From NCBI GenBank assembly GCA_949825065.1, contig OX463859.1, forward strand, positions 24,011,847 through 24,075,846: a DNA stretch of 64,000 bases, in the 5' to 3' direction. The notes below the pieces were generated by a model. That model was given only the letters and a program-made list of their open reading frames with translations. It was not told the origin of the DNA and made no database searches. The position numbers and the translations under genes were made by a program. Positions 26,001 to 33,700 of the stretch are shown here, one piece after another (within the stretch, counting starts at the first letter, position 1; every line of letters begins with the position of its first letter). Origin of the DNA: Odontocerum albicorne (Eukaryota > Arthropoda > Insecta > Trichoptera > Odontoceridae).

Positions 26001-28154
26001 AAATTTTATTTGTAGTTTTAATGTAACAAAATAGTAAAGTAAATAAAAAAATTGAGAGAACAAGCTTCTGTCTCCTGGCCCTGTCCTAAGCCAATTCGGT
26101 CATTGTTTAAATTCAAGCCTATCTGTTTTTATTTCAATGTAAATAATCCATTTGTTTTTTATAGAATACACCTTTAATAATGATAGGACCCGGCACTGGA
26201 GTAGCACCATTCCGTTCTTTGATTATGGAAAAAGACATATGCCAAAAAGCTTCCGATGAAAAGTTGATTTTATTTTTTGGCTGTCGATACGAGCACAAAG
26301 ATTTTCACTGCGGAAAATATTTCAAGGAATTGGAAGCCAATAAAAAATTAAGATTAATTTGCGCTTTTTCTCGAGATCAAGAAAATAAAGTGTAAGTAAA
26401 TTTAATATTATTTTAGTTAAATTAATAAAGGGTCTTTCAAATTGCGCGGTTTTTTTAATTCTTGGATAAAACACAGATGGCGTCGCGAATTTGCCTGGGT
26501 CTTGTGACATTTGAGAAGTGGTATGTATGACATTTATAAAAATGGAGTCGTATACAATACAACAACGCGTTCAAATTGTTGAATTATTTTATGTGTTGTA
26601 ATCTCCGGAAACGGTGTGTTAATTGGTCACCAAGATCATGTGATCTGACACCGTTGGACTATTTTCTCTGAAGTTACGTGAAAAGCCAGGTCTATAAAAA
26701 TGACCCCCGATCAATTCCTGAGCTGAAGGACGAAATTATTCGCGTTATTGGTGAGTTAGAACAGCAATTATGCCAAAATGTCATTGAAAATTTTGACAAA
26801 AGAGTGGACATCTGTGGAGCTGCAAGAGGTGGACATTTGGTGGATATTGTTTTTTGTGTTTAAATGTCATACATTATACTTCAATGATCAATGGAAAGTT
26901 TTTTTAAATCAAATCAAATTGTGCGTTTTATACAAGAATTAAAAAAAATTGCAATAAAAAAACCGCTCAATTTGAAAGACCCTTTATTATTCCAAGATGT
27001 TAAGTTTTTAGTTAGATTTAGATAGAAATACTACACATTGCAGAAGGTATAATGTCGCAACTTCTAGAAAATTTCAATCCACTTTCTTTGATCATGATCA
27101 AGAGACCCTGAAGCTGTAGTTCTTTTCAGATTTCTATTAAACTTTTCTAAAAAAATTACTTTTTAAATATCCAGACTAAGTTCGTTAGCCAGCCTGATCA
27201 AAACCTTATTTCTAAAAAGCGACATTTCAAAAATTAAAAAAAAATTATAACTGATAATATTGGTCCTAAAGAAAAAAGCAAACAAACATTCTGGAACATC
27301 GTGAAATGTTATAATTTTAATGAAATTTTTATACACCACCGTTTAGAGAGCAAATTCAAGAGCGCTCTAATTTTGGGATTCGAACCCACTATTAATAAAC
27401 AAATAAGGTCTGGTAGCTATATCAGCGCTCAAGCGAATCACGTAAAAAATATATATGTGTGAAATTAATGAGGAGTGAAGAATGGGTAGACCGAGGAATG
27501 ATTGGATAAATATGGTTTAGGAAATTTTAACGTCTAAGCGAGTGAGATTTTGTAAGTAAAAGAAAAAATTGATTTTGTAAGTAATATAAAAAATGTAATT
27601 ACGGCCGCCATATACAAAATTATTGAAAAGATAAAAACATTTGAGCTTTGTCCGTTTTATGGATAAATTCATGTGTTCAGGAAAAAAAACATCAGACGTA
27701 CTATGTACGTCCATACTCTCTTGAGGTAAAAATTCGCTCGCTGTACACCGTACGGCCATACTCCTTTAGAGGTTAACTAAGAGAAACAGAAGAGTATATA
27801 TGGATGTGGACGAGGCGAGAGGTGTGTGGATGGATAGAAAGATATGAAGATCTGTCCTCTGTATCTTCCCTAAAAGGGGCATGTCATGGTGGTATGTATG
27901 TATAATGTTTTCTATATTATTTCAGCTATGTTCAGCATAAAATAAATGAACAAAAACAGCTGCTCTGGCAGATGATAAATGAAAAAAATGCTGTCGTATT
28001 TGTTGCTGGCACATCGAAGAATATGCCCGACAGTGTGAAGGAAAGCTTCATTGAAAATGTCTTCATGGCAGAAAGTGGCATGACCAAAGATGATGCAGAT
28101 GCATTCCTTCAACAGATGGAAAACTCTGGTAGACTGCAATTAGAGACTTGGTAG
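8082..28154 (+). CDS. NDOR1: NADPH-dependent diflavin oxidoreductase 1 (7 coding exons)
   Basis: This flavoprotein passes electrons from NADPH through FAD and FMN to the Fe-S protein anamorsin (CIAPIN1/Dre2) in cytosolic iron-sulfur cluster assembly. Coding exons are 8082-8466, 10484-10785, 11313-11493, 22045-22265, 23413-23697, 26165-26391 and 27926-28154. All have GT/AG borders and compatible phases and give 609 aa, close to the roughly 600 aa of animal NDOR1. The FMN domain (about 1-165) shows SQTGTAQ (13-19), STTGLGEEPDN (60-70) and LGLGDSSYSKF. The FAD domain has NRPRRTILE and RAFSIASS (R390, S393). The NADPH domain has GPGTGVAPFR (466-475), FFGCR and VAGTSKNMP. The chain ends in the usual aromatic ETW. 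IMP4 lies inside intron 3. The N-terminus is supported by the family-typical start just before the first strand. Confidence 0.96.
8654..8845 (+). mobile_element. RTE-type LINE 3' end in NDOR1 intron 1
   Basis: The translation shows the tail of the RTE reverse transcriptase: a cysteine/methionine block, then V-K-K-A-K-D-V-Y-Q-D-R and Y-P-N-R-D-G. The DNA ends with the recurring 3' sequence around CCCCAATAGGGATGGGGCA. Many copies of this tail occur in the window. Confidence 0.65.
8860..9560 (+). mobile_element. Probable LINE reverse transcriptase C-terminal remnant
   Basis: The frame at 9281-9440 contains GSTLWNSLPQF, which resembles the W-N-S-L-P motif near the C-terminus of non-LTR reverse transcriptases. 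The rest of the segment is unassigned. A possible TTAA-element end lies near 9600-9670 (CGACATAGGAGTGGTAAGGG then TTAA). It lies in NDOR1 intron 1. Confidence 0.4.
9675..10483. other. Rest of NDOR1 intron 1
   Basis: Part of 9690-9960 may be a minus-strand LINE fragment, judged only by composition. A duplicated AAAATCTGTGTAA motif occurs at about 10327 and 10350. No coding exon was seen until the acceptor at 10482-10483. Confidence 0.35.
12274..15144 (+). mobile_element. hAT element with exact 8-bp target duplication
   Basis: The element (12282-15136, 2855 bp) is bounded by GTCTACAG at 12274-12281 and 15137-15144, the 8-bp duplication typical of hAT. The left terminus CAAGGGTGGCCAACC and the right terminus read inward, CATGGGTGACCAGCC, are inverted repeats matching at 12 of 15 positions. 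It sits in NDOR1 intron 3, 0.6 kb upstream of IMP4, in the same orientation. Confidence 0.93.
13144..14932 (+). pseudogene. hAT transposase, BED-finger type (GTF2IRD2/ZBED5-like), broken
   Basis: The first 448 codons (13144-14490) are open. They start with a basic N-terminus and a BED-like zinc-binding segment (CLICNN...KRHYEAKH), followed by the hAT core: FALALDESTDLTD, TTDGAPAM, FHCITHQENLCSK and EVRWLTR. A TAA at 14488 interrupts the frame, which can be followed to about 14636. A further frame change is needed to reach the C-terminal dimerisation region at 14675-14932 (MISLFGNTYMCEQ, RITDEHLENCL). With one nonsense codon and at least one frameshift it is not expected to be active. The class is firm; the closest named family is inferred from these motifs. 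Confidence 0.92.
15600..15748 (+). promoter_or_regulatory. Probable IMP4 promoter with TTTGACAG and TATCGATA motifs
   Basis: TTTGACAGATT lies at 15606-15616 and TATCGATA, the DRE motif bound by DREF in Drosophila housekeeping promoters, at 15674-15681, about 70 bases before the start codon. TTTGACAGATT is identical to the motif upstream of THOC3. Promoter function is inferred from position. Confidence 0.5.
15749..19657 (+). CDS. IMP4: U3 snoRNP protein IMP4 (5 coding exons), nested in NDOR1 intron 3
   Basis: IMP4 is a Brix-domain protein of the nucleolar SSU processome. It works with IMP3 and MPP10 in U3-guided processing of 18S pre-rRNA. Coding exons are 15749-15935, 16916-17078, 18653-18785, 19095-19355 and 19460-19657. 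They have GT/AG borders and consistent phases and give 313 aa, slightly longer than the roughly 290 aa of animal homologues. The N-terminal coiled segment is basic (MLRRQARLRREYLYRK). The Brix domain starts near residue 96 with KIVLTTSRDPSARLKMF. It contains QRMNRGKYE, VVHEHRG, CHLPYGPTAFF, MRHDVPDM and VITFANHDDYICFRHH, and ends with VGPRFQLRLYEIRLGTL. Extra length comes from a Gly/Ala-rich insert at about 66-80 and an acidic tail. The gene lies on the same strand as its host. Confidence 0.96.
16090..16580 (-). mobile_element. RTE-type LINE 3' fragment in IMP4 intron 1
   Basis: Read on the minus strand, this shows the conserved end of the RTE reverse transcriptase (an L-M-Y-G-S-E-like segment near 16530, then the CMDV-EE-K tail) and the common 3' sequence around 16130-16150 (GTAGGGGTAGGCAGAGAGGA on plus). 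It closely resembles the copy at 22740-23190. Confidence 0.75.
17295..17822. mobile_element. TA-flanked MITE in IMP4 intron 2
   Basis: Inverted repeats of about 30 bases bound the element. The left end has AAGAAAATGTAGCATGGTCC then CTGTGACATTT, and the right end read inward has AAGAAAATGTAACATGGTCC. TA duplications fit at 17295-17296 and 17821-17822. The 524-bp interior is non-coding. TA duplications suggest a Tc1/mariner-type source. Confidence 0.75.
19685..19690 (+). terminator. Poly(A) signal AATAAA of IMP4
   Basis: AATAAA lies 28 bases past the IMP4 stop codon and is followed by a T-rich stretch. NDOR1 transcripts must ignore it, because it lies in NDOR1 intron 3. Confidence 0.6.
20040..20180 (-). 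mobile_element. RTE-type LINE 3' fragment
   Basis: The plus sequence AGGGGGTAGGCAGAGAG at about 20039 is the reverse complement of the recurring RTE 3' end. The minus translation near 20110-20170 gives V-H-N-S-T-L-V-P-S-L-I-Y-G-S-E-T, the conserved reverse transcriptase C-terminal segment. Confidence 0.7.
20189..20533 (-). CDS. Unrecognised open stretch of 114 codons, possible exon or gene fragment
   Basis: I do not recognise this. The minus frame is open from 20533 to a stop at 20189 and has no ATG near its beginning, so if real it is a 3'-terminal exon or a fragment. A possible acceptor (AAAG before GATGAAAATTGG) lies near its 5' end but lacks a good pyrimidine tract. The residues look protein-like: balanced, with several Trp and Cys (SCNEFHWRW, TFENVYGCMNKLRWEL) and an acidic end. 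It abuts an RTE fragment downstream and a LINE 3' tail upstream, so it could be sequence carried by a retroelement, or chance. It lies antisense within NDOR1 intron 3. Confidence 0.3.
   Translation of the reverse strand: MELKDENWKHQLGLLQLVLLHAAKLNLKYLQFNKTKPPFQSCNEFHWRWSANALFSVNIKIDEKLKKPLYTMRACTFENVYGCMNKLRWELYNTSQTKVNANELDEYLSFDYSY
20550..20670 (-). mobile_element. LINE 3' terminal fragment (GTTTAGAGAGCAAA family)
   Basis: ATATAGTGCCGTTTAGAGAG followed by CAAATTCTCTTCAA is the reverse complement of the end of the CR1/Jockey-like LINE seen in sense at 62160-62640. That family ends its protein in G-L-N-P-E-L-E-R-Y, which fits the GGTCTCGAACCCACA segment here. Confidence 0.65.
20925..21345 (-). 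mobile_element. RTE-clade reverse transcriptase C-terminal fragment
   Basis: A 135-codon minus frame reads ESWTLKVGSMNRLKAFKMW, RMLRIPWTDMVSNTRVLQR, RKMSYLGHVLRG and IQGKIKGRRGIGRRQISWLR. These are characteristic of the C-terminus of insect RTE reverse transcriptases. The fragment lacks the catalytic core. It lies in NDOR1 intron 3. Confidence 0.85.
21590..21845. mobile_element. hAT-type MITE
   Basis: Both sides carry the GGACCGG/CCGGTCC motif of hAT ends (GTGGACCGGTGC near 21618; GCGGACCGG, CCAGTCCATGGACC near 21783-21830). The termini CTGGTGATTTTCATC and CAGTAGTTTTCAAC (right end, inward) are similar. No clear 8-bp duplication was found. Confidence 0.6.
22385..22470 (-). mobile_element. 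SINE fragment
   Basis: GGTGGGTCTATTGCCAGGTG followed by GCAATCTCTTCCAACCAACCA matches the 3' region of the SINE family at 30370-30500, 44820-44870 and 62825-63015. It lies in NDOR1 intron 4. Confidence 0.5.
22740..23190 (-). mobile_element. RTE-type LINE 3' fragment in NDOR1 intron 4
   Basis: Minus-strand conceptual translation shows V-T-T-L-x-Y-G and M-Y-D-R-I-Q-N-E-V-I-R-D-E, then the RTE tail, followed by the common 3' sequence at 22765-22785. The segment lacks the catalytic core. Confidence 0.75.
24734..25849 (+). mobile_element. Mariner element (CAGGTCTGTAAATATG ends)
   Basis: TA duplications at 24734-24735 and 25848-25849 flank 1112 bp. The termini TCAGGTCTTTAAATATGAAA and CCAGGTCTGTAAATATGAAA (right, inward) are inverted repeats. 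A 493-bp deleted derivative in opposite orientation lies at 55280-55776. Confidence 0.9.
24909..25760 (+). pseudogene. Mariner transposase, deleted and broken
   Basis: The chain starts at the ATG at 24909 and gives MSVFVPENYDSQ, then the mariner N-terminal domain (EAYGEH, FKSGDFDVRNEERGRP, QLNVTREAVSIRLKAM) and the first catalytic motif TGDEKW. The second motif LLHDNAPSH and the third block YSPDLASS follow, the last with a stop where the final Asp would be. Several stops and frameshifts and a missing central segment make it inactive. Confidence 0.85.
26426..26986 (+). mobile_element. Internally deleted Tc1/mariner-superfamily element
   Basis: The termini AAGGGTCTTTCAAATTGCGC and, right end inward, AAGGGTCTTTCAAATTGAGC are inverted repeats with TA duplications at about 26426-26427 and 26985-26986. 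The interior joins an N-terminal stub (MESYTIQQRVQIVELFY) to the C-terminal transposase segment (TPLDYFL, SQVYKNDPRSIPELKDEII), so the catalytic core is lost. A sister copy with the same architecture lies inverted at 31484-32042. It is in NDOR1 intron 6. Confidence 0.8.
27000..27130 (-). mobile_element. RTE-like LINE remnant
   Basis: TAGATTTAGATAGAAATACT and CTTTGATCATGATCAAGAGA match the better copy at 59600-59895 on the same strand. Confidence 0.5.
27330..27450 (-). mobile_element. LINE 3' terminal fragment (GTTTAGAGAGCAAA family)
   Basis: CACCGTTTAGAGAGCAAATTC followed by a decayed GGATTCGAACCCACTATTA segment is the same family and strand as the copy at 20550-20670, including the CAAATAAGGTCTGGTAGCTA extension. 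Confidence 0.6.
27770..27905 (+). mobile_element. RTE-type LINE 3' end
   Basis: The GATGTGGACGAGGCGAGAGG segment and the TCTTCCCTAAAAGGGGCATG tail are the recurring RTE protein end and 3' sequence. It lies just before the last NDOR1 exon (acceptor at 27924-27925). Confidence 0.65.
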
Positions 28155-28807
28155 TAATATAATAATAAGTTTTGTTTCATCTTTGGTTTTGGACTTTTTG
28201 ATAGTTTTTAAAACAAAGAATATATCTGCTTGGCAATTCTCTAAAAATCAGTCTAGTTTATAGAATACCCAGTCATAATGTGCAATCCAAACCATATGAA
28301 ACACTTAAACAGATTATCCTTAAGACTTCACAATTTGCGTTTATAATATATTTACTTTTTTCTGTCATACCATTTCATTTTCCAATATATAATACAACTA
28401 AAACCGGTTTTTACAGTCTGTTCATTGCATCATTTACAATTTTTTTGTCAGCACATATTATGAGTCGTCAGGATACAAAACCCGTTCTGGAAGATGGCCA
28501 ATGTAAAAATTCACTCTGCACTTAGTTGAAACAAAAACATTTCATTTTTCATTTCTACTAAAAGTTATTATGGGACTCAAAACAGGTTATTTGGATTTGT
28601 CTGAGTAATGAACTGGACGATCGATATATACACGTATGTATATATAAGAATTGTAATAATTTTCCAATGTTTAAATTTGTGACTTAGCACAATTCCATTT
28701 TAAAAGGGTCTTAAAACCAAAGATACACTCATTGCATATATTTTTTTAATTTAATTTATTTTAAGTTCTGACATGTGATTATGGTGAAACAATTATAATT
28801 TTGGTTC

Positions 28808-28813
28808 AATAAA
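28808..28813 (+). terminator. Candidate poly(A) signal AATAAA of NDOR1
   Basis: This is the first clear AATAAA after the NDOR1 stop, about 650 bases downstream. A TTTTAAAAATC stretch follows. Earlier variant signals cannot be excluded. Confidence 0.4.
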
Positions 28814-28949
28814 ATAAAAGACTAATTTTAAAAATCAAGGTTTTTCTATTTCATAACATATTTTTAGCATTTTTTTTTACAAATTAATCTCACCGTTTCA
28901 TGATATGAAAAAATAATCATAAAAATTCATAAAAAAATTATCATAGAAA

Positions 28950-29612
28950 TAACACATTGACTGCTGAATCTTATGACATAGAATTTGAGTTGATTACTTT
29001 TAACACAGTGACTGCTTAATCTTATGAAATAGAATTTGAGTTGATTACTTTTAACACATTGACTGCTGAATCTTATGAAATAGAATTTGAGTTGATTACT
29101 TTTAACACATTGACTGCTGAATCTTATGAAATAGAATTTGAATTGATTACTTTTAACACATTGACTGCTGAATCTTATGAAATAGAATTTGAGTTGATTA
29201 CTTTTAACACATTGACTGCTGAATCTTATGAAATAGAATTTGAGTTGATTACTTTTAACACATTGACTGCTCAATCTTATGAAATAGAATTTGAGTTGAT
29301 TACTTTTAACACATTGACTGCTGAATCTTATGAAATAGAATTTGAGTTGATTACTTTTAACACATTGACTGCTGAATCTTATGAAATAGAATTTGAGTTG
29401 ATTACTTTTAACATATTGACTGCTCAATCTTATGAAATAGAATTTGAGTTGATTACTTTTAACACATTGACTGCTGAATCTTATGAAATAGAATTTGAGT
29501 TGATTACTTTTTAACACATTGACTGCTGAATCTTATGAAATAGAACTTGAGCTGATTGCTTTTAACACACAGACTGTTCAATCTTATGAAATAGAACTTG
29601 AGTTGATTGCCT
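28950..29612. repeat. 51-bp minisatellite, about 13 copies
   Basis: The unit reads TTGACTGCTGAATCTTATGA, AATAGAATTTGAGTTGATTA, CTTTTAACACA. Unit length is a multiple of three, which keeps long frames open on both strands (196 codons minus, 157 plus). These encode a repeated 17-residue unit and are artefacts of periodicity. Central copies are nearly identical; edge copies diverge (first copy TGACATAG, last copies AACTTGAG), as expected from unequal exchange. It lies between the convergent ends of NDOR1 and THOC3. Confidence 0.95.
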
Positions 29613-30369
29613 TTTTTGTCTTTCAAAATCATGGCGGTATTTTATATTTTTGCCCATATTAGTAATTCTTAAAACTTAATAGATGCGAGAACAGGTATAA
29701 TTTATTGCCACATATCCTTATAAACACTATCAGTACCGTTAAGCCACTCTGAGTTCACTTGTTTTTTAATGTATCGAAAGAAATTCGGAATAAAATGGCG
29801 ATGTAAGATTGAATTATGACCGGGCTAGCGCCGACAGACTAGGCGCACATCTAATGATAAAAAATCAGAGTGGGAGTTGTGGGTGGAGGCAGGCAGAACA
29901 TGACTTCGGCAAGTAGCGGTGAGACCTTGGGAACATAGGTGTTCAGATCTCTAGTTTATTGATTTCAGCCTGAGCATAATTCATTTTGACATATATACTT
30001 TAAAATAGTCAATAAAAACATATTTATAAATCAATGGTAATCATATTTGAAAGTTAAATGGCAAACACGAATAAAAAGATTTGAAAAACTTAGTATGGAT
30101 GTCAAATAGAATAGTGTATTCTAACTTAAATCGCACCAAAATGTCAGGTTCTTAGTTGGAAAGGTAAAAATATATTTGGACACTTTGGTGAGCGAGCGGT
30201 GAGGTGATAAAATGACTAGAGAGTGTCACCCATCAAAATGTTAAATAAAAAAACAGAAAATTTCATACTTATTCATTGCTTATTTTCCACAAAAAATACT
30301 ATTGTAAACATATAACGTAAATCAGTTTAGTGTCGTTTTATACAGTACAACCTGGTGGACTTATTGCCA
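29613..30369. other. Spacer between NDOR1 and THOC3, nothing recognised
   Basis: No coding exon or known repeat was seen. A GC-richer patch at 29820-29940 (GGCTAGCGCC, GGTGGAGGCAGG) has no assignment. Confidence 0.4.
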
Positions 30370-30505
30370 TGCGGCAATAATCTCTTCCAATCAACCAGTT
30401 CAAGAGTCAGACTAGAATCATTTTTCAAAAAAATTTAGGTTCCAACCTGCAACCTTCAGATTGGAAGAGAGATGTCTCACCGACTAGGCCACAGAGATTT
30501 TAATT
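30370..30505 (-). mobile_element. tRNA-derived SINE
   Basis: On the minus strand the sequence starts with an A-box-like TGGCCTAGTCGGTGAGA and has a B-box-like GGTTGCAGGTTGGAACC about 45 bases later. It runs into the GGCAATAAGTCCACCAGG 3' part shared with other copies. It has no structure of a functional tRNA. Confidence 0.7.
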
Positions 30506-30756
30506 TGAATATAGAATAAAATTTCATTAAAAAATATTAACTGGAATGATTGCATCAAGTTTTCTCAAATTTCTATGACTTTTGGTCAAATAAACAAATG
30601 TACTATTGTCACGGTTCTTACTTCACACACACAAACTTAAATTAGTCTTCTACACATTGGCACTGGAAATTAATTAATGCACATTATCTTCGTTTGTATT
30701 TCTTTTGATTTAAATATTATATATAGAAGGTTTCTAGCAGAAAGTCTTTTTGGAGA

Positions 30757-33700
30757 TCAACTAGCACTAAAACCCCACACTTTGAGACTGCCTGCATCTC
30801 TCTTTCTCTCGTTCGGCTCCTTATCATCGCAAGCATAGGCCAGAAGGTACAATGAGGGATGCCAGGCTACTGTGAATGTCGCTGCCTGAACTGGTATATC
30901 GGCTACTTTTTCACCTGAAAAATACGCAAGAAAATATGATTAAATTATTTACCATATTGGCCTGCCTTTAAGACAACACAACAATGTGGGGATCACCTTA
31001 TTATATTTGACATGAAAACAAATGAATAATAAATCCACTACTACCGCACAATGACTGAGATGGCTTTATTGCCCCAATCACTTCTATTTATCTCTGTCTC
31101 ACAATATTTTTTAATTAATCCATTCAATAGACAGCATTATTTACAAACTGCCTGCATACTGCTAGTTTCTGACATTTGTTTTTTTATCTTATTTTTTGTA
31201 CATTTTTCATATTTCACCCTCGAAAATATGAGTGACCATATTGAAACACAAGGAGTTCGAAAAAAAACAAATCAATCGAGGAATTCGCACGAGATACGAT
31301 TCCAATTTCAAGGTTATAGTATTACATACTGCAGAAGCTACAACTGTGTGGCCAGAAAATTTTGTATTATTGAAAACAATATTAGATGTTAGCGATCACA
31401 AAAACAAGATCTAATGAATGCTTTCTCTACAAGAAAAGTATTTTGAAGGCCAAAGTAAAAACATTTTGAATAAATTGATAGTATAGGGTCTTTTAAATTG
31501 AGTGGTTCTTTTTATTAAAATTTATTAAAATTCTTGAATAAAACACACAATTTGCTTTGATTTAAAAAAACTTTCCATTGATCATTGAAGTATAATGTAT
31601 GACATTTAAACACAAAAAACAATAACCACCAAATGTGCACCTCTTGCAGCTCCACAGATGTCCACTCTTTTGTCAAAATTTTCGATGATATTTTGGCATA
31701 ATTGCGGTTCTAACTCACCAATAACGCGAATAATTTCGTCCTTCAGCTCAGGAATTGATCGGGGATCATTTTTATAGACCTGGCTATTCACGTAACCCCA
31801 GAGAAAATAGTCCAACGGTGTCAGATCACATGATCTTGGTGACCAATTAACACACCGTTTCCGGAGATTACAACACATAAAATAATTCAACAATTTGAAC
31901 GCGTTGTTGTATTGTATACGACTCCATTTTTATAAATGCCATTCAATACACTTCTCAAATATCACAAGACCCAGGCAAGTTCAAGACGCCATCTGTGTTT
32001 TATCCAAGAATTAAAAAAACTGCTTAATTTGAAAAACCCTATATAAATAGTATAGTAAAAAAAAAAAAAATAGAAAATTTGTCCTATTGTGAGCTTGCAT
32101 GTAATAATGCCCAAAAAGTTGCAAGTAGGTAACCTAACAAAATAAATCAACACACCCGATCTTACTGTAGGCATGCTACACAAACAGGTTGTGATATGAC
32201 CACAATCAAGTGATAATCCAGCCTGAATCAGTATTCAGGTTACAGTTAGCTTGTTAGGGAGCGAGAGATGTAAAATAGATGCATTTGAAATGCGGTGCTG
32301 GAGAAGGATGTTATGAATTGTATGACCATGGACGACAAGGCGAACGAATTCTTCCATTATCAAAGAACTAAGAGTCACAAACAGATTGTCGACAATATGG
32401 CTATGATGAGTTCTCCAATTCTTTGGACACATTTCTCGTGGTCAAGGAGACAGTTGAGAGATGCTTATGGTTACTCGAAGGGTGTTGCACAAGAGGAAGA
32501 ACCCCAATGTGTTGATCTGATTCAGTGAGAAACATCAGGAATATCCTTAACAACTGTTCTTAGAACTGCGGAGTGCAGGGTTGGATGGAGAGGAGTTGTC
32601 AAGGGCTATCATGGGAGTCAAAATGCTTAGTCATGAGCTACACTACAGATTGATGATGAAGCTAGTCAGAGATGGAACTGGGCAGGACGCATTGCCAGAT
32701 GAAACTATGATAGGTGGACCCAGAAAGTGCTGGAGTGGCGACCAAGAAGTGTGGGAAGATCTCGAGCAAGATGATCGGATGACAGAAAAGTAGCTGGGAG
32801 CAACTGAAAGTAATGTGCCCATGATAGAAACAAGTGGAGGAAAGGAGAGCCTTATATTCAACAAGGTTGATGATGAAGCTAGTTGAGTAATTATACGTAT
32901 ATATCGTTAATATATGTAGAACCTCAATAGCTGGTATTGAGCTTTATAGTATTTGTTTTCAATAGACTGACCTGTCTCAGTGTCGCCGATATCAATAATG
33001 AGATCTTCACTCGCCGACGCTAACAGCCTGCCATCAAAGCTGAATGAGAGAGTGCGGACTGGCCATTCTAACCTAATGGAAATTCATTTATATATTAGAA
33101 AATTTTATTGTTCATTGATAACTATTATATGTAAATATTTTTCCAATATTTCAATAAGTACAAATAAGTCATCTAAATATATAGAAATTCAACAAGAGAC
33201 ATATACGGTAAATCCTCGGATGGCAAGTGTTTTGCAAGATGAGCAAAAATGTTTAGTAAATTTTAACTTGATAAATGAGTGAGATGTTGCAATACGAGTA
33301 GTATGTATACGCTTTGTATGTCAAATGTCACGTGATTACAACTGAGCCGATCGTTCTCTCTTTCGCTGCGGCATTGTGGGTAATCGTCTCCCATGCCTCA
33401 CTCGTATAGTCAACATCCGTGAGAGCGTATACTGTTCACTATAGTGTTGTGACCACATGTGTGCGCGTAAAGTATAGTGACCACGTGTGTGTCTAAAAGA
33501 TTCCAGTGATTCCGTTAGTGACAATGAAAGTCGTCTTATACAATAATTAATAAATTCAATTACTTTATATTTCATAAAAATATAAAAAGGTATTTTGTTA
33601 TTAACCCTCCCTTCCCTGTGATGTGTAACTAGTACACATTGCTTCTAAAGACGTTAATATCTCTATAAATATAATAAATACTGGGTTCAGATTTTAGGTA

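Noticed and set aside
28205..28525. Open frame of about 100 codons with two hydrophobic segments after NDOR1
   Set aside because: It has no ATG start, lies in the probable NDOR1 3' untranslated region and shows no family motif. Likely chance.
28927..29517. Long open frames on both strands (196 and 157 codons)
   Set aside because: They are produced by the 51-bp tandem unit, whose length is divisible by three. There is no independent coding evidence.
33336..33575. 79-codon minus frame in THOC3 intron 4
   Set aside because: Arg/Ser/Thr-rich translation of a repeat-like patch with mirrored GTATACGC motifs. It is not needed for a continuous THOC3 frame.
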